From: Pseudomonadota bacterium
Lineage (GTDB): Bacteria; Desulfobacterota; Desulfobulbia; Desulfobulbales; Desulfocapsaceae
Reading direction: 5' to 3'
NCBI GenBank assembly: GCA_018817385.1
Contig: JAHIUA010000050.1
Location: 1-64,000 of the forward strand
DNA length: 64,000 nt
The notes beneath the pieces were generated by a model, which did not search any database, was not told the origin of the DNA, and saw only the letters and a program-made list of their open reading frames with translations. The position numbers and the translations under genes were made by a program. The stretch's first letter is position 1; the number at the start of each line of letters is the position of its first letter. Positions 36,288 to 46,205 of this stretch are shown one piece after another.

Positions 36288-37802
36288 ATGAAAAGAAATT
36301 ACGGCCAACGTTTTGTTATCTGTCTCGCAGTTGGATCTTTGCTAGGCGGTGCAGCAGACCAACTTTTTGCTGCGAGCCCCAGTCAAGACCACTTTTTCCC
36401 CGGTCAGGTTGTCCTGGCAGGAAATGCCCAGGAAATGCCCGCCGGATATCAGGTCAGCAAATATTACCCCCTCGCTGATTTGACTGTCGTCAGGGTCAGC
36501 CGCGGCAAAGAAAGGGAACATGTCAAGTCGTTACGTTCCCAAGGACGGAGAGCGGGTCTGAATATGCGCTATGAAGCTTTTGAGGTGTCAGTTGATGATA
36601 CCTACTATGGTCGACAATGGAATTTTCCCATGGTCCAGAGTGGAGCGGCCTGGGAGTTGGCAACCGGTGAGAATGTATCCGTGGCAGTTCTCGATACAGG
36701 GCTAAGAAGAGAAGGTTCCAGTGATGGGATTTCCTGCGTTGATATCAGATCCGGGAGCAACATCATTAATAACACTGATGATCCTCTTGATGGTAATGGG
36801 CATGGCACCCATGTTTCCGGGACAATAGCTCAACGTACCGATAATAGTACCGGTGTTGCCGGACTGGCCCATGATGCCTGTATCATGCCGGTGAAAGTTC
36901 TAGGGGATGATGGTGGCGGTTCTACAGCAACCATCGCTGAGGGTCTTTATTTTGCAGTTGAGAAGGGAGCCAAGGTCATCAATATGAGTCTTGGCTTGAA
37001 GGCGAAGTTTACAATCACGTCTGATCCCTTCGTGGATCCAGCTTTAGAGTATGCATATGCTAACGGGGTGACGGTTGTCTGCGCTTCAGGGAATGACAGC
37101 TGGCAAGAGAATGTATCGTATCCTGCAATATATCCAACAACAATTGCCGTAGGTGCTGTGGGTGCAGATGAATCAATAGCATCCTATTCAAATGGTGGCA
37201 TTGGTCTTGATCTTGTTGCTCCAGGAGGAGGAGACGAAGATAGTGGTATCTTACAGGAAACCTTTTCCCAAGTCTCAGGCTGGGGGTATTACGGCTACAA
37301 GGGGACATCCATGGCAACGCCACATGTCGTTTCAGTTGCGGCTTTGCTCTATGCCCAGGATGACACTGTCACGCCGGATATGGTGCGGACAGCCCTTACC
37401 GGTTCGGCCAAGGATCTCGGGCCAGTGGGATATGACAGGACTTATGGCAGCGGTCTTGTCCAGGCCTATGCTGCCCTGAATTATTCCGGTTCCTGTGACA
37501 CTGATAGTGATGGAGATGGCTGGTCATTATGCGACAATGATTGCAATGACAACGATGCCGGTATCAATCCTGGAAGCAGTGAAACCTGCGCTGATGCTAT
37601 TGATAATGATTGTGACGGCGTCATTGATGAGGATTGTCTTGCTGTCTGTGAGGAAAAGGACCTTGACGGAGACGGTTGGTCTCAATGTGAAGGTGACTGC
37701 GACAATCACAACGTTCTTATTTACCCGGGCCACCCTGACAACAGCAGAGGACGATGGGCTGATGGCTTAGACAATGATTGTGATGGCAAGGTAGACAACT
37801 GA
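36288..37802 (+). CDS. Secreted subtilisin-like (S8) serine protease with MopE-like Asp/Cys-rich tail
   Basis: A 504-residue extracytoplasmic protease. The signal peptide (residues 1-29, ending QLFAAS) is followed by a short propeptide-like region. The catalytic triad is visible: Asp136 in VAVLDTGL, His172 in GNGHGTHVSGT, and Ser in YKGTSMATPHVVS; the oxyanion Asn is in VVCASGNDSW. After residue ~400 come two calcium/copper-type repeats of the form DxDGDGWSxCxxDC...PGxxE...DNDCDGxID, as in MopE/thrombospondin-type tails, with paired cysteines. No C-terminal anchor is evident, so it is secreted or held by the tail. ATG follows AAAGGAG. Confidence 0.93.
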   Translation: MKRNYGQRFVICLAVGSLLGGAADQLFAASPSQDHFFPGQVVLAGNAQEMPAGYQVSKYYPLADLTVVRVSRGKEREHVKSLRSQGRRAGLNMRYEAFEVSVDDTYYGRQWNFPMVQSGAAWELATGENVSVAVLDTGLRREGSSDGISCVDIRSGSNIINNTDDPLDGNGHGTHVSGTIAQRTDNSTGVAGLAHDACIMPVKVLGDDGGGSTATIAEGLYFAVEKGAKVINMSLGLKAKFTITSDPFVDPALEYAYANGVTVVCASGNDSWQENVSYPAIYPTTIAVGAVGADESIASYSNGGIGLDLVAPGGGDEDSGILQETFSQVSGWGYYGYKGTSMATPHVVSVAALLYAQDDTVTPDMVRTALTGSAKDLGPVGYDRTYGSGLVQAYAALNYSGSCDTDSDGDGWSLCDNDCNDNDAGINPGSSETCADAIDNDCDGVIDEDCLAVCEEKDLDGDGWSQCEGDCDNHNVLIYPGHPDNSRGRWADGLDNDCDGKVDN

Positions 37803-38017
37803 GGCCTCTTGGCGGGGAGACGGGGAAGGGGATGTCTTGATGGCCGGGCAGATTTGGGTCCTCGGGATTTCTTCTGCCCCTGATTGCTGTGGGGTTGTCC
37901 CCCCTTTTGTTAGCTGAAAAGGCTATGAAAGACAGGGGGGCTTTTCGAAGGAAGCCATGCTGTTGGGATGAGCTGGAGGCATAGGCGTTATCCTCATGCC
38001 ATTATCTTAATACCTTG

Positions 38018-38650
38018 TCACCTCACTTCTAAAAATGCTTTTTGTTCTTCCTGGTTCCCGTCAATGTCGGCCAAGGACAGGGTGATCAGGTAGCGTCCGG
38101 CACTTAATTCCCCAATGTTGGCATCAATGACGTAATCGGCATTTTCATCACCCTGTGGTTGACGCATAAAAGATTTTATACGATTGGTGATATTCAAGGT
38201 GAAGATTCCACGCTTTCCTTTGACGGTTAATGTCTCAATATTGATTGGTGCCAGTCTACTTTTCAGATAGATAAGGAGTCGTAAAGGAAGGGATGACTTG
38301 TAGATATCATCTTCTGATTCCGGATCAACTATAGAGACAATCGGCCCTGGATGCGCTTCTCTATCAGTTCGGCTGGCTCCGTCAGTAGAGGACAGCTCTC
38401 GATTATTTGAGAAATCCAGGTCACCACTGTATGCTTGCGTATCTCGCAGAGAACTCAAGTTACTTTGGTGGCGATTGAGCTCAATCACCCATTCGTCTTG
38501 TGAATAATTGAGCTTTTGTATTTCATCTGCATTGAAAAGCGGTATCGGTTCTGCACTGGCTACGCTGCAGAGTAGGTGGAAGTGGAGTATTGCAAGAAGT
38601 AGAGGTGTTTTTTTGCAGAGCATATGCTGTAACTTTTTGGTTGCTAACAT
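38018..38650 (-). CDS. Exported protein of unknown function
   Basis: Not recognised. About 210 residues, with an N-terminal signal sequence (KKTPLLLAILHFHLLCSVASA). The middle is low-complexity and charged. The C-terminal half is beta-rich (LPLRLLIYLKSRLAPINIET; IGELSAGRYLITLSLADIDG), suggesting an Ig-like or fibronectin-like periplasmic domain. Start choice between Met 38650 (GGGAAG upstream) and a Met four codons earlier is uncertain. It stands alone between the subtilase and putA genes. Confidence 0.65.
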   Translation of the reverse strand: MLATKKLQHMLCKKTPLLLAILHFHLLCSVASAEPIPLFNADEIQKLNYSQDEWVIELNRHQSNLSSLRDTQAYSGDLDFSNNRELSSTDGASRTDREAHPGPIVSIVDPESEDDIYKSSLPLRLLIYLKSRLAPINIETLTVKGKRGIFTLNITNRIKSFMRQPQGDENADYVIDANIGELSAGRYLITLSLADIDGNQEEQKAFLEVR

Positions 38651-39122
38651 ATTTCTTCCCATAACTTATTGGATATATATCTTTTTAGTTTGTTGCAAAA
38701 CCCTTCCCCAAAAATGGAAATACGCTTCCCTTACTCCTTAGCAGTTTAGCTTAAATCTGCACCGATATCCAGAATTTTACAAAAACTGTTAGGAAATGTG
38801 TAAGCCAATCTGCGGATAGGTATCTGATGCAGGGGCCAAGTTGGCTGTATATCCTGGCAAGATCCTGTTGTGAGGATGTTGATGGACCTATCTCCTGTCT
38901 CTTCACAACTCTGCACCAGTTTCTCCCTTGGATCTGCTCCAAATGGAATCGTCACCTTCTGATTCGCCTTTGGTTGCAGAGAAAATCATTTTGCACTTTT
39001 TCCAATCCGCTCTCAGCTTTTTTCTTTGTTCGAGCTGTATTTCAACTGGGTGCTCATGCTATACTTTCTTCTGGGGGAATATGGTGGTGGCATCTTTTAT
39101 TGGCCCATGGAGGAGTCTGGTC

Positions 39123-42098
39123 ATGACAGTCGAGGAGAAACGGATCAATAGGCGAATCACTGAGCTTGGTGAGCATTACTGGCAACGGATGCAGGGTGAG
39201 ATGCCCAGCCTTTTTGACAGTCGCTACTGGCAGGGGCATATCCTTGACTGGATTATGGATGATGAGGCCTTTAAGATTGATGCCTTTCGTTTTGTCGACG
39301 TCCTGCCCGCCCTCCGTTCTACCTCGGCCATTGCCTCCCATGTTCAGGACTACCTCTTGGGGCAGGATCGAAAGCTGCCGGTGCTGGTTCGTTCTGCCCT
39401 GTCCATGGCCAGCGGCGGCATTGCCGCACCTTTGGCCGCTCGGGCCATTCGTGCCAATATCAGTGAGATGGCTCGCCGTTTTATCTGTGAGAGCGACAGT
39501 AAAAAGGCCATACCAATATTCAAAAAGCTGGGCTCAGAGAGTCTCACTTTCACCGCCGACATCCTTGGTGAGGCCAGCAGCAGTGATGAGGAGGCGGAGC
39601 GCTATCTGGAGAACTACCTCACTCTTATCGTTGAACTGGGCCAGGCTGCCAAGGGGTGGCCGGATAATGCGCAGCTCTACTCTTCATCCACAGGGCAGCT
39701 GCCCAAGGCCAATGTCTCGGTGAAAATTTCAGCCTTGGATCCTTATCTCGATGCCATGGATCACCATGGTTCAATGGCGCGTCTTCAGGAGAGACTGCTG
39801 CCTCTCCTGCGGGCTGCCCGGCGCCATAATGTTTTTATCAATTTTGATCTCGAGCAATGGGCCTGTCACGATATCACCTACGACCTCTTTGAGCAGATGG
39901 CCCTCCATCCTGATCTCGTCGACTGGCCCCATCTTGGCCTGGTGGTTCAGGCCTATCTCAAGTCCTCAGCGAGTGACTGTAACCGTCTTCTGGGGCTCAG
40001 TAAAAGGCGGGGCACACCTTTCACCGTCCGTCTGGTCAAGGGAGCCTATTGGGATTATGAGGTGGTGCATGCCCGCCAGAACGGCTTTATCTGTCCGGTG
40101 TACACCAATAAGGGGCGTACCGATTTAAATTACGAGGCGCTCACCGTCAAGCTCGTTGAGAATCAGGAGTTCATCTGTCCGGCCTTTGCCAGTCACAACC
40201 TGCGTTCTCTGGTCCATGCCCTGATCATGGCCGAGGAGCACGGCCTGCCGGCCAATTCATTTGAACTGCAGATGTTGTATGGTATGGCTGAACCCCAGCG
40301 TCGTGTCCTGGCCGAAGATGGCTATCGTCTTCGAGTCTATGCCCCCATCGGTGAGCTCTTGCCTGGTATGGCTTATCTGGTACGCAGGTTGCTGGAAAAC
40401 ACCTCGAACTCTGGCTTTTTACGCCAGAGCTACCATGAGGGCGTTGCCATCAGGACCATGCTTCAGCCTCCAGATCCCGGCCCGGGAATGGCCGAGAGGG
40501 AAGGTATGGTGTCAGACGACCTGCAGAGCATTTTTCGGAATACCGATCTTCTCGATTTTACAGATTCTCAGGTGCGCAGGAGGATGAGTGAGGCCTTGGA
40601 GGCTATAAACGAGAGGCTGCCTGTCGCGGTACCCCATGTGATTGCTGGGAAGGTTGACAGTAATAAAAACACGAAGAAACATGTCTCTCCCAATGATTCG
40701 GCCCTGGTGGTGTCTGAGGTAAGTCAGGTGACTCGGGTTCAGGCCCGCAAAGCCTTGGCGGTGGCCCAAAAGGCCTTTCCTGCCTGGCGTGACAGGCCGG
40801 TGGCCGAACGGGCCCAGCTTTTGGCAACCCTGGCAGGCATCCTGGAAAGGGATCGTTTTGAGCTGGCGGCTCTCCAGAGCTACGAGGTTGGTAAGCCGTG
40901 GCGCGAGGCAGATGCTGATGTAGCCGAAGCCATTGACTTTTGCAGCTATTACGCCCGTCAGGCCATCAAAAAATTGAGTCCGCAAAGGCAGGGAGATATG
41001 GCCGGTGAGGAGAACATCCTTTTTTACGAGGGCCGCGGCCCCTGTGCGGTCATTAGTCCGTGGAATTTTCCCCTGGCCATCCTGTGCGGAATGACCAGTG
41101 CCGCCTTGGTGTGTGGCAATACCGTGCTTGTCAAACCTGCCGGGGCGGCCAGTGCTATAGCTTTTGCCTTTTATCAACGGCTGTTGGAGGCCGGGTTCCC
41201 CACCGAAGTGGTTCAGTTTTTGCCTGGCTCCGGGGGGGATATCGGCAGCTTTCTGGTGGAGCATCCTGATATCTGTCAGATTGCCTTTACCGGCTCTAAA
41301 GAGGTGGGTCTGGGGATCATCGAAAAAGCGGCCAAAACGCTTCCTGGTCAGAGCGAGGTGAAACGGGTGGTTTGTGAAATGGGAGGGAAGAATGCTATTA
41401 TCGTTGATGAGGATGCTGATATCGATGCCGCAATCAAGGGGGTTATGCAGTCAGCCTTTGGCTATGCCGGCCAGAAATGTTCCGCCTGTTCCCGCCTCAT
41501 CCTGGTGGGCGATGTCTGGCAAAGCTTTCTCCCGCGTCTGCTGGCTGCCTGTGCCAGCCTGCCCATGGCATCAGCCCTTGATCCTGTCTGTCGCTTGGGC
41601 CCAGTCATTGACCAAGCAGCCCATAAACGATTGAGTACGGTGATTGCCAAGCCGCCCACAGGGGCTACCCTCCTTTTCCTTGGAAAAAGTAGATCACCGG
41701 GTTTTTTTATTCCGCCTGCCGTCTTTGAGGTGAGAGATTCGGATAACGATCTGATGCAGCAGGAATTTTTTGGCCCCATTGTCACCGTGATCAGGGTTGC
41801 GGATTTCAAGTCAGCTCTGGTGGTGGCCAATTCAAGCGAATTTGCCCTTAGCGGCGGGGTCTATTCCAGGAGCCCGCGCAATATGGAGACGGCCCGCAGG
41901 AATTTTAAGGTGGGGAACCTTTACATCAACAGGGCCTGCACAGGTGCTCTTGTTCAGCGCCAGCCCTTTGGCGGGTTTGGGATGAGTGGTACGGGCACCA
42001 AGGCCGGTGGTCCGGAGTATCTTCTCAACTTCTCTCATCCACGCTGCGTCACAGAGAATACCATGCGCAGTGGCTTTACCCCAGACTTGCAGATGTGA
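39123..42098 (+). CDS. putA: Bifunctional proline dehydrogenase / L-glutamate gamma-semialdehyde dehydrogenase
   Basis: Oxidises proline to glutamate in two steps, feeding electrons from FAD to quinone and reducing NAD. 991 residues. The N-terminal FAD-linked PRODH barrel contains NVSVKISALDPYLDAMD, INFDLEQWACHDITYDLF, VRLVKGAYWDYE and YAPIGELLPGMAYLVRRLLE. The C-terminal aldehyde dehydrogenase contains CAVISPWNFPLAI, the Glu general base in CEMGGKNAIIVDE and nucleophile Cys in GYAGQKCSACSRL. There is no N-terminal DNA-binding domain, so it is not an autorepressor. ATG 39123 has GGAGGAG seven bases upstream; the 65 codons before it in frame are not protein-like. Confidence 0.95.
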   Translation: MTVEEKRINRRITELGEHYWQRMQGEMPSLFDSRYWQGHILDWIMDDEAFKIDAFRFVDVLPALRSTSAIASHVQDYLLGQDRKLPVLVRSALSMASGGIAAPLAARAIRANISEMARRFICESDSKKAIPIFKKLGSESLTFTADILGEASSSDEEAERYLENYLTLIVELGQAAKGWPDNAQLYSSSTGQLPKANVSVKISALDPYLDAMDHHGSMARLQERLLPLLRAARRHNVFINFDLEQWACHDITYDLFEQMALHPDLVDWPHLGLVVQAYLKSSASDCNRLLGLSKRRGTPFTVRLVKGAYWDYEVVHARQNGFICPVYTNKGRTDLNYEALTVKLVENQEFICPAFASHNLRSLVHALIMAEEHGLPANSFELQMLYGMAEPQRRVLAEDGYRLRVYAPIGELLPGMAYLVRRLLENTSNSGFLRQSYHEGVAIRTMLQPPDPGPGMAEREGMVSDDLQSIFRNTDLLDFTDSQVRRRMSEALEAINERLPVAVPHVIAGKVDSNKNTKKHVSPNDSALVVSEVSQVTRVQARKALAVAQKAFPAWRDRPVAERAQLLATLAGILERDRFELAALQSYEVGKPWREADADVAEAIDFCSYYARQAIKKLSPQRQGDMAGEENILFYEGRGPCAVISPWNFPLAILCGMTSAALVCGNTVLVKPAGAASAIAFAFYQRLLEAGFPTEVVQFLPGSGGDIGSFLVEHPDICQIAFTGSKEVGLGIIEKAAKTLPGQSEVKRVVCEMGGKNAIIVDEDADIDAAIKGVMQSAFGYAGQKCSACSRLILVGDVWQSFLPRLLAACASLPMASALDPVCRLGPVIDQAAHKRLSTVIAKPPTGATLLFLGKSRSPGFFIPPAVFEVRDSDNDLMQQEFFGPIVTVIRVADFKSALVVANSSEFALSGGVYSRSPRNMETARRNFKVGNLYINRACTGALVQRQPFGGFGMSGTGTKAGGPEYLLNFSHPRCVTENTMRSGFTPDLQM

Positions 42099-42513
42099 GG
42101 GGGGCACGATCTCATTTTCTCAGAGAAAAAGGTTTTTAAACTCTGTCCGGGTTTTTGTGAGGAAGGTGGTTTCTGCTTGCTGGCGGAAGGGCACCTTTTT
42201 CTGGTCAGGAATCAGGTTTGCCTGGTATCTTGAAAAAGAGCAGTGTATCCATCCGAAAAATGGAGCATGGTATCAGGATGAAGGGAAGCTGCTCTTCATC
42301 TGATAATAAACAGCTTACTGGCAGACGCTCTCTGCAGCATTGACTGACAGGTCGTTGAATAAGGAAAAATAAAAAATCAAGACTCTTTTTCCTCGGTATC
42401 TCTTTGGATTTCAATTGCCGTTTGCCTAATAGTGACTATCATTGCTGAAGTTGCCGCGTTTCTGTAACCTCTGTCATTGAATCTGACTACCCACACTGTG
42501 CTGAGGAGCTTTT

Positions 42514-43173
42514 ATGCTGATACGTTCCTGTTTCCTCCTGCCTCTCCTTGTCTTGATCTTCCTCATGGCCGGTTGTGCCGGACCGAAGGTGGCAACGGCA
42601 CCAGCAAGCAGCCAAGCAATGCTGGATCCCGTTCGGGTCAAATCGGCTGACTTGGTTCTCACTTTGATCAGAATTGCTGAGCAGGGTAGTGAAGGAACGT
42701 TGATCGAGGATCCCGGCTGGCGTGAATATGTCATCGAAATAGAAAATATCAGTACCAATGACTTCACAGTTCAAAACGTCAAGTTGTTGAACACGGATGG
42801 ACGCTACGTGGATTCTGCCTCTACCTATCAACAAATTATAGCACCACCGGATGTTGGTGCCGAAGTGGCTGGTGATGTTGCAGGGACAGTGGCCGGTATC
42901 GCGGTAGGACAGATCATTCCCTATGGTGGGATACTCTTTAGCATGCTTTCAAATGCTGCGTCAACCAGCTCTGTCGGGGAAAAGGCGAATGCATCACGAA
43001 TCTTTATGTCGCGCGTGTTGAAAAATGTAGAGCTTGCGCCTGCTGGTAAGGTGGAAGGCAGTGCTTTTTTACCCAATATCACAAGGCCAAAAACACTGGT
43101 CGTGGACTACACTCGAGAGAGCTCGCTATATCGCATTGAGATCCCATTACCATTATCGCCGCAGCAACCATAG
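42514..43173 (+). CDS. Lipoprotein of unknown function
   Basis: A 219-residue envelope lipoprotein. The signal sequence ends in the lipobox LMAGC (Cys21 lipidated). YVIEIENISTNDFTVQNVKLL looks like a beta-sandwich core. A glycine- and alanine-rich hydrophobic stretch (VAGDVAGTVAGIAVGQIIPY, ~110-130) resembles glycine-zipper segments of outer-membrane lipoproteins. GAGGAG precedes the ATG. Function unknown; single gene. Confidence 0.8.
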   Translation: MLIRSCFLLPLLVLIFLMAGCAGPKVATAPASSQAMLDPVRVKSADLVLTLIRIAEQGSEGTLIEDPGWREYVIEIENISTNDFTVQNVKLLNTDGRYVDSASTYQQIIAPPDVGAEVAGDVAGTVAGIAVGQIIPYGGILFSMLSNAASTSSVGEKANASRIFMSRVLKNVELAPAGKVEGSAFLPNITRPKTLVVDYTRESSLYRIEIPLPLSPQQP

Positions 43174-43501
43174 CATTGTCTGCAGAATCGGGTTTGATAG
43201 GTTTGTATCCTCTTCAGTCGTTGCTATTTTCAATATCAAGAGGAAGACGGGGTGGTGAGAGGCCAATCCTGAAATCGGGTGAGTTGATTAAAGGGGAGAT
43301 GTTGTCTCCAGTCAAGTGGCGGCTGGGAGACTGACCTGCCCCTCATCCCCATGGATTGGGCCATCAATACGATTTCCATTGGGAATAGCAGCCAATAATT
43401 CTTTGGCCAATTTACCACCTCATCTTCATCATCTTATGGAACTCATCTCAAAATGATATTTTAGGGATCATTTTTTTGAGCAGGTCTGTTGTTGAGTGTT
43501 T

Positions 43502-44104
43502 TTATGGTTCAAGAAAACGTACGACACCGCTGTCAATATCGTAATAGGCGGGGGTGATTATGACCTTACCGTTTTTCACCATATCGGCAATAATCGGTTC
43601 TGATTCGGTGATTTTCTTGGAAATCTGCCGAGCCAGTGCTTTCGAGGCATTTGTTATCAAATCACCTTCGAGGTGCTTTACATCTTTAATAGCGGTCTGT
43701 ATTGCAGGGCCGATACTGGCAATATGGCCTTCCAGGAAAACTCCACTGGCGACAGCGGTGATTGCCCCACATTTGGAATGGCCCATGACTATCACCAGAG
43801 GTGTGTGGAGATGTTTGACCGCGTACTCAATACTTCCAAGCGTGTGATCTCCGATGACATTGCCGGCAACTCTCACGACAAAAAGGTCGCCAAGGCCCTG
43901 GTCAAAAATATCTACCGGGGGGACACGAGAATCTGCACAGCTCAGTATGGTAGCGATTGGTTCCTGGCCGGTAGCGAGACTTTGCCTGCTTTCCTCGCAG
44001 TGATTCGGGTGTTCCAGCTTTCCAGCGACGAATCGAGCGTTCCCGTCTTTTAGCGTTTGTAATGCTTCATCGGCGGTGGGGCGTTGGGGCTGTCTGAGTC
44101 CCAT
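43502..44104 (-). CDS. Beta-class carbonic anhydrase
   Basis: A 200-residue zinc enzyme interconverting CO2 and bicarbonate. Zinc ligands and the Asp-Arg dyad are visible: Cys56, Asp58 and Arg60 in CADSRVPP, His109 and Cys112 in MGHSKCGAI. GDLFVVRVAGNVIGDHTLGS is the standard conserved block. The length fits a cytoplasmic enzyme with no signal peptide. AAAGGAG precedes ATG 44104, and a Rep2 element lies directly upstream. It may supply bicarbonate for CO2 fixation or balance pH. Confidence 0.95.
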   Translation of the reverse strand: MGLRQPQRPTADEALQTLKDGNARFVAGKLEHPNHCEESRQSLATGQEPIATILSCADSRVPPVDIFDQGLGDLFVVRVAGNVIGDHTLGSIEYAVKHLHTPLVIVMGHSKCGAITAVASGVFLEGHIASIGPAIQTAIKDVKHLEGDLITNASKALARQISKKITESEPIIADMVKNGKVIITPAYYDIDSGVVRFLEP

Positions 44105-44121
44105 TTGGTGTTCTCCTTTAG

Positions 44122-44227
44122 TATCTTAGAAATTCTTTTCGTGTTTTTTTGAAAAGAATTTGGTGAAGGTACTGTCCCCCCTCAAGGGGGTACAGTACTG
44201 AGTGCCGGCTTACCGTTCATCACCGGT
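44122..44227 (-). repeat. Rep2 copy 2, upstream of carbonic anhydrase
   Basis: The best-paired copy. On the minus strand: GGTGA pairs with TCACC, CGGTAAGCCG is a small stem, GTACTGT/ACAGTAC with a C/G stack forms a long hairpin, then AAATTCTTTTC pairs with GAAAAGAATTT. It ends about 18 bp before the start codon. Confidence 0.8.
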
Positions 44228-44622
44228 TTTAAGATCAAGTAGTTCATTTTTCACTTTAGCGGCGACGATGCCAGGTGATTGCGTAACAATTTGAAATGTT
44301 TTTATATTATATATGAACATCCCTTTGCTTTGTAATGTATTGGTTTTACCGAAAAAACAATACTATGAGAAGGAAAGGGACAAGACAAATACTACCAAAA
44401 AATATAAGGAGCAACAAGAAGCAAAATAATTGCAGAGCAGTATAGGATTTGTCTCTAGCATTGAGATCTCTTTTTTCGACGGTGACGCACCTTCTTACTC
44501 TTGCAAAAGAAGCCCAACGAAGAGACTACGACGGTATACTCGTCGAGACTTCCAGAGCTGTGCTGTCTTTCTCTTACGTTTGAGCCAAACTGTTATGATG
44601 ATCTGAAAACCAGAGGTTGCAG
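44228..44622. other. Intergenic region of about 400 bp
   Basis: AT-rich. No coding sequence, repeat-family copy or strong terminator was recognised. Confidence 0.4.
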
Positions 44623-46155
44623 CTACGATTGAAAAACAGATCGGTTTCGACCTGCCTTTTTGGCTTGGTAGAGTAGGGCGTCTGCCTGACTGATCAGAGG
44701 TTTAAGGGCGTCTTCTTGTTCGATTTTTTTGTAAATTCCGCCAATGGATATTGTCAAAGAGATGGATGGATGGTTTGGTATCCTTACAGGGCTGTTGTCT
44801 AATAATTTTCTAAATGATTCTAACCGTCGAAAATAGTTGTCTTTTTTTCCTCCGAATTCTAAAAAACAAAACTCCTCTCCGCCGAAGCGGATGAGGTAAT
44901 CGGATTCTCGTTGAAAGTGTTTTAGGGCCAGTTGGCTCACATGAACCAGACAGAGGTCACCAATTGCATGACCATAGGCGTCGTTGATGGATTTGAAGTG
45001 ATCAAGATCCATCATGGCAATGCCCATGTCAAGTTGGTTGCGTTTGAGTAAGTTAAGTAATTCAGGGGCCTTTTCCTCAAGGAAACGGCGATTTTTGAGT
45101 TGGGTTAACGAGTCTGTTTCGTTCAGTAAGGCCAGCTTTTCATTGGCTGCTTTGAGTTCGGTGGTGCGGTTCTCTACCTGTCTTTGCAGTTCTTGGGTAA
45201 AGCCCTGAAGTCGTTTACTCATAGTGTTGAAGGCTTCAAGGGCTGGGCGTGTTTCATCGTTTTTATGCAAAGGGATGGGAGAAAAGTTTCCTTTAATGAT
45301 GTCACTGGCGGCCAGCTCAAGGCGTTTAAGAGGTTGGGTGATACCTCTAGACAGGAGGGCGGCCACTCCGAAGGCGAGGATGAGGAGAAGAGTAAAAGAA
45401 ATAGCAGCTTGTTTAAGGATGCTTTGGAGTGCATCCTGGGTGTGATCCAGAGACAAGAGAGTGGCGATGAGAATGGGCTGTTGAGTTATGAGGGGTGAAG
45501 CAAGGTAGGTGTTTTCATCGATTGCGATCAGGGATGGTTTTTGGGAGGAAAGCTTGATTTTGATTTTCTCTTGATGCTTGGAGCTAAGCAGAAACATACT
45601 CTCAACGTTTTGGTAGTAAACCCTTGTTGATGGGTTGATTTGATTTTGGGATAAATGGTTTTGTATCAGCCTGATGGGATTGGATTTAATACTGACCTTG
45701 GCATGGATATATTTCAAATTGAATTCATTCAATGTCCAAGATCTCTCATCACTGATGTCTTGGCCTGTTGTTGCTTTTTCAGTACTCGATCGTTGGACCT
45801 TCAGTAAAACTTTCAAGTCCTGAGAAAAAATGACTTCTTCTAAGTAAGGGTAAAGATGAAAGAGTCTTTTGATTTCTTTTTCTACCAGTTTAATGCCAAG
45901 AGCTTGAGTAAAGGGGTTGGTATCATAGAGAAGAGCAATATCCGCATCCTGATTGAACGATTTCATGCGTTCTTGATGGGCTTGATTTGAGCGATTAAGG
46001 TCGCTGACAATATAACGGTTGAGGAGATCGGCCTCCTGAGACAAGATCTGGGTCAGTGTAAATTCAAAGTGGTAGTAATACGCCCAAGTTGTGAGAACAA
46101 ACATGAGTGTAAAAATCGACAGCATGGCCAAAAAAATTTGTTTGCGGATGCTCAT
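44623..46155 (-). CDS. Membrane-bound diguanylate cyclase (sensor-HAMP-GGDEF)
   Basis: Makes c-di-GMP from two GTP at the inner membrane. 510 residues: N-terminal helix (~8-28), periplasmic sensor domain (~30-245), second helix (~248-270), HAMP (LKRLELAASDIIKGNFSPIP), a short coiled linker (QRQVENRTTELKAANEKLAL) and the GGDEF domain. The active site is RFGGEEFCFLEF. The inhibitory I-site RESD precedes it by five residues, so product feedback is expected. DSLTQLKNRRFL opens the domain. It is 50 bp downstream of a binding-protein gene on the same strand, so the two probably form a sensing pair. Confidence 0.94.
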   Translation of the reverse strand: MSIRKQIFLAMLSIFTLMFVLTTWAYYYHFEFTLTQILSQEADLLNRYIVSDLNRSNQAHQERMKSFNQDADIALLYDTNPFTQALGIKLVEKEIKRLFHLYPYLEEVIFSQDLKVLLKVQRSSTEKATTGQDISDERSWTLNEFNLKYIHAKVSIKSNPIRLIQNHLSQNQINPSTRVYYQNVESMFLLSSKHQEKIKIKLSSQKPSLIAIDENTYLASPLITQQPILIATLLSLDHTQDALQSILKQAAISFTLLLILAFGVAALLSRGITQPLKRLELAASDIIKGNFSPIPLHKNDETRPALEAFNTMSKRLQGFTQELQRQVENRTTELKAANEKLALLNETDSLTQLKNRRFLEEKAPELLNLLKRNQLDMGIAMMDLDHFKSINDAYGHAIGDLCLVHVSQLALKHFQRESDYLIRFGGEEFCFLEFGGKKDNYFRRLESFRKLLDNSPVRIPNHPSISLTISIGGIYKKIEQEDALKPLISQADALLYQAKKAGRNRSVFQS

Positions 46156-46205
46156 CTGTTGATGGTTTCGTAAGAAAAGAGGAGTGGCATTATTCCCTGT
46201 TGGTT

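Noticed and set aside
38928-39122. 65-codon upstream extension of putA
   Set aside because: Cys-rich, not protein-like for this family, and lacks a ribosome-binding site, whereas ATG 39123 has GGAGGAG at proper spacing.
44142-44160. Reading the TTTTTTTG stretch in Rep2 as a simple terminator of an upstream gene
   Set aside because: The same T-rich loop is conserved in all three Rep2 copies with paired flanks, and no gene ends there in that direction.
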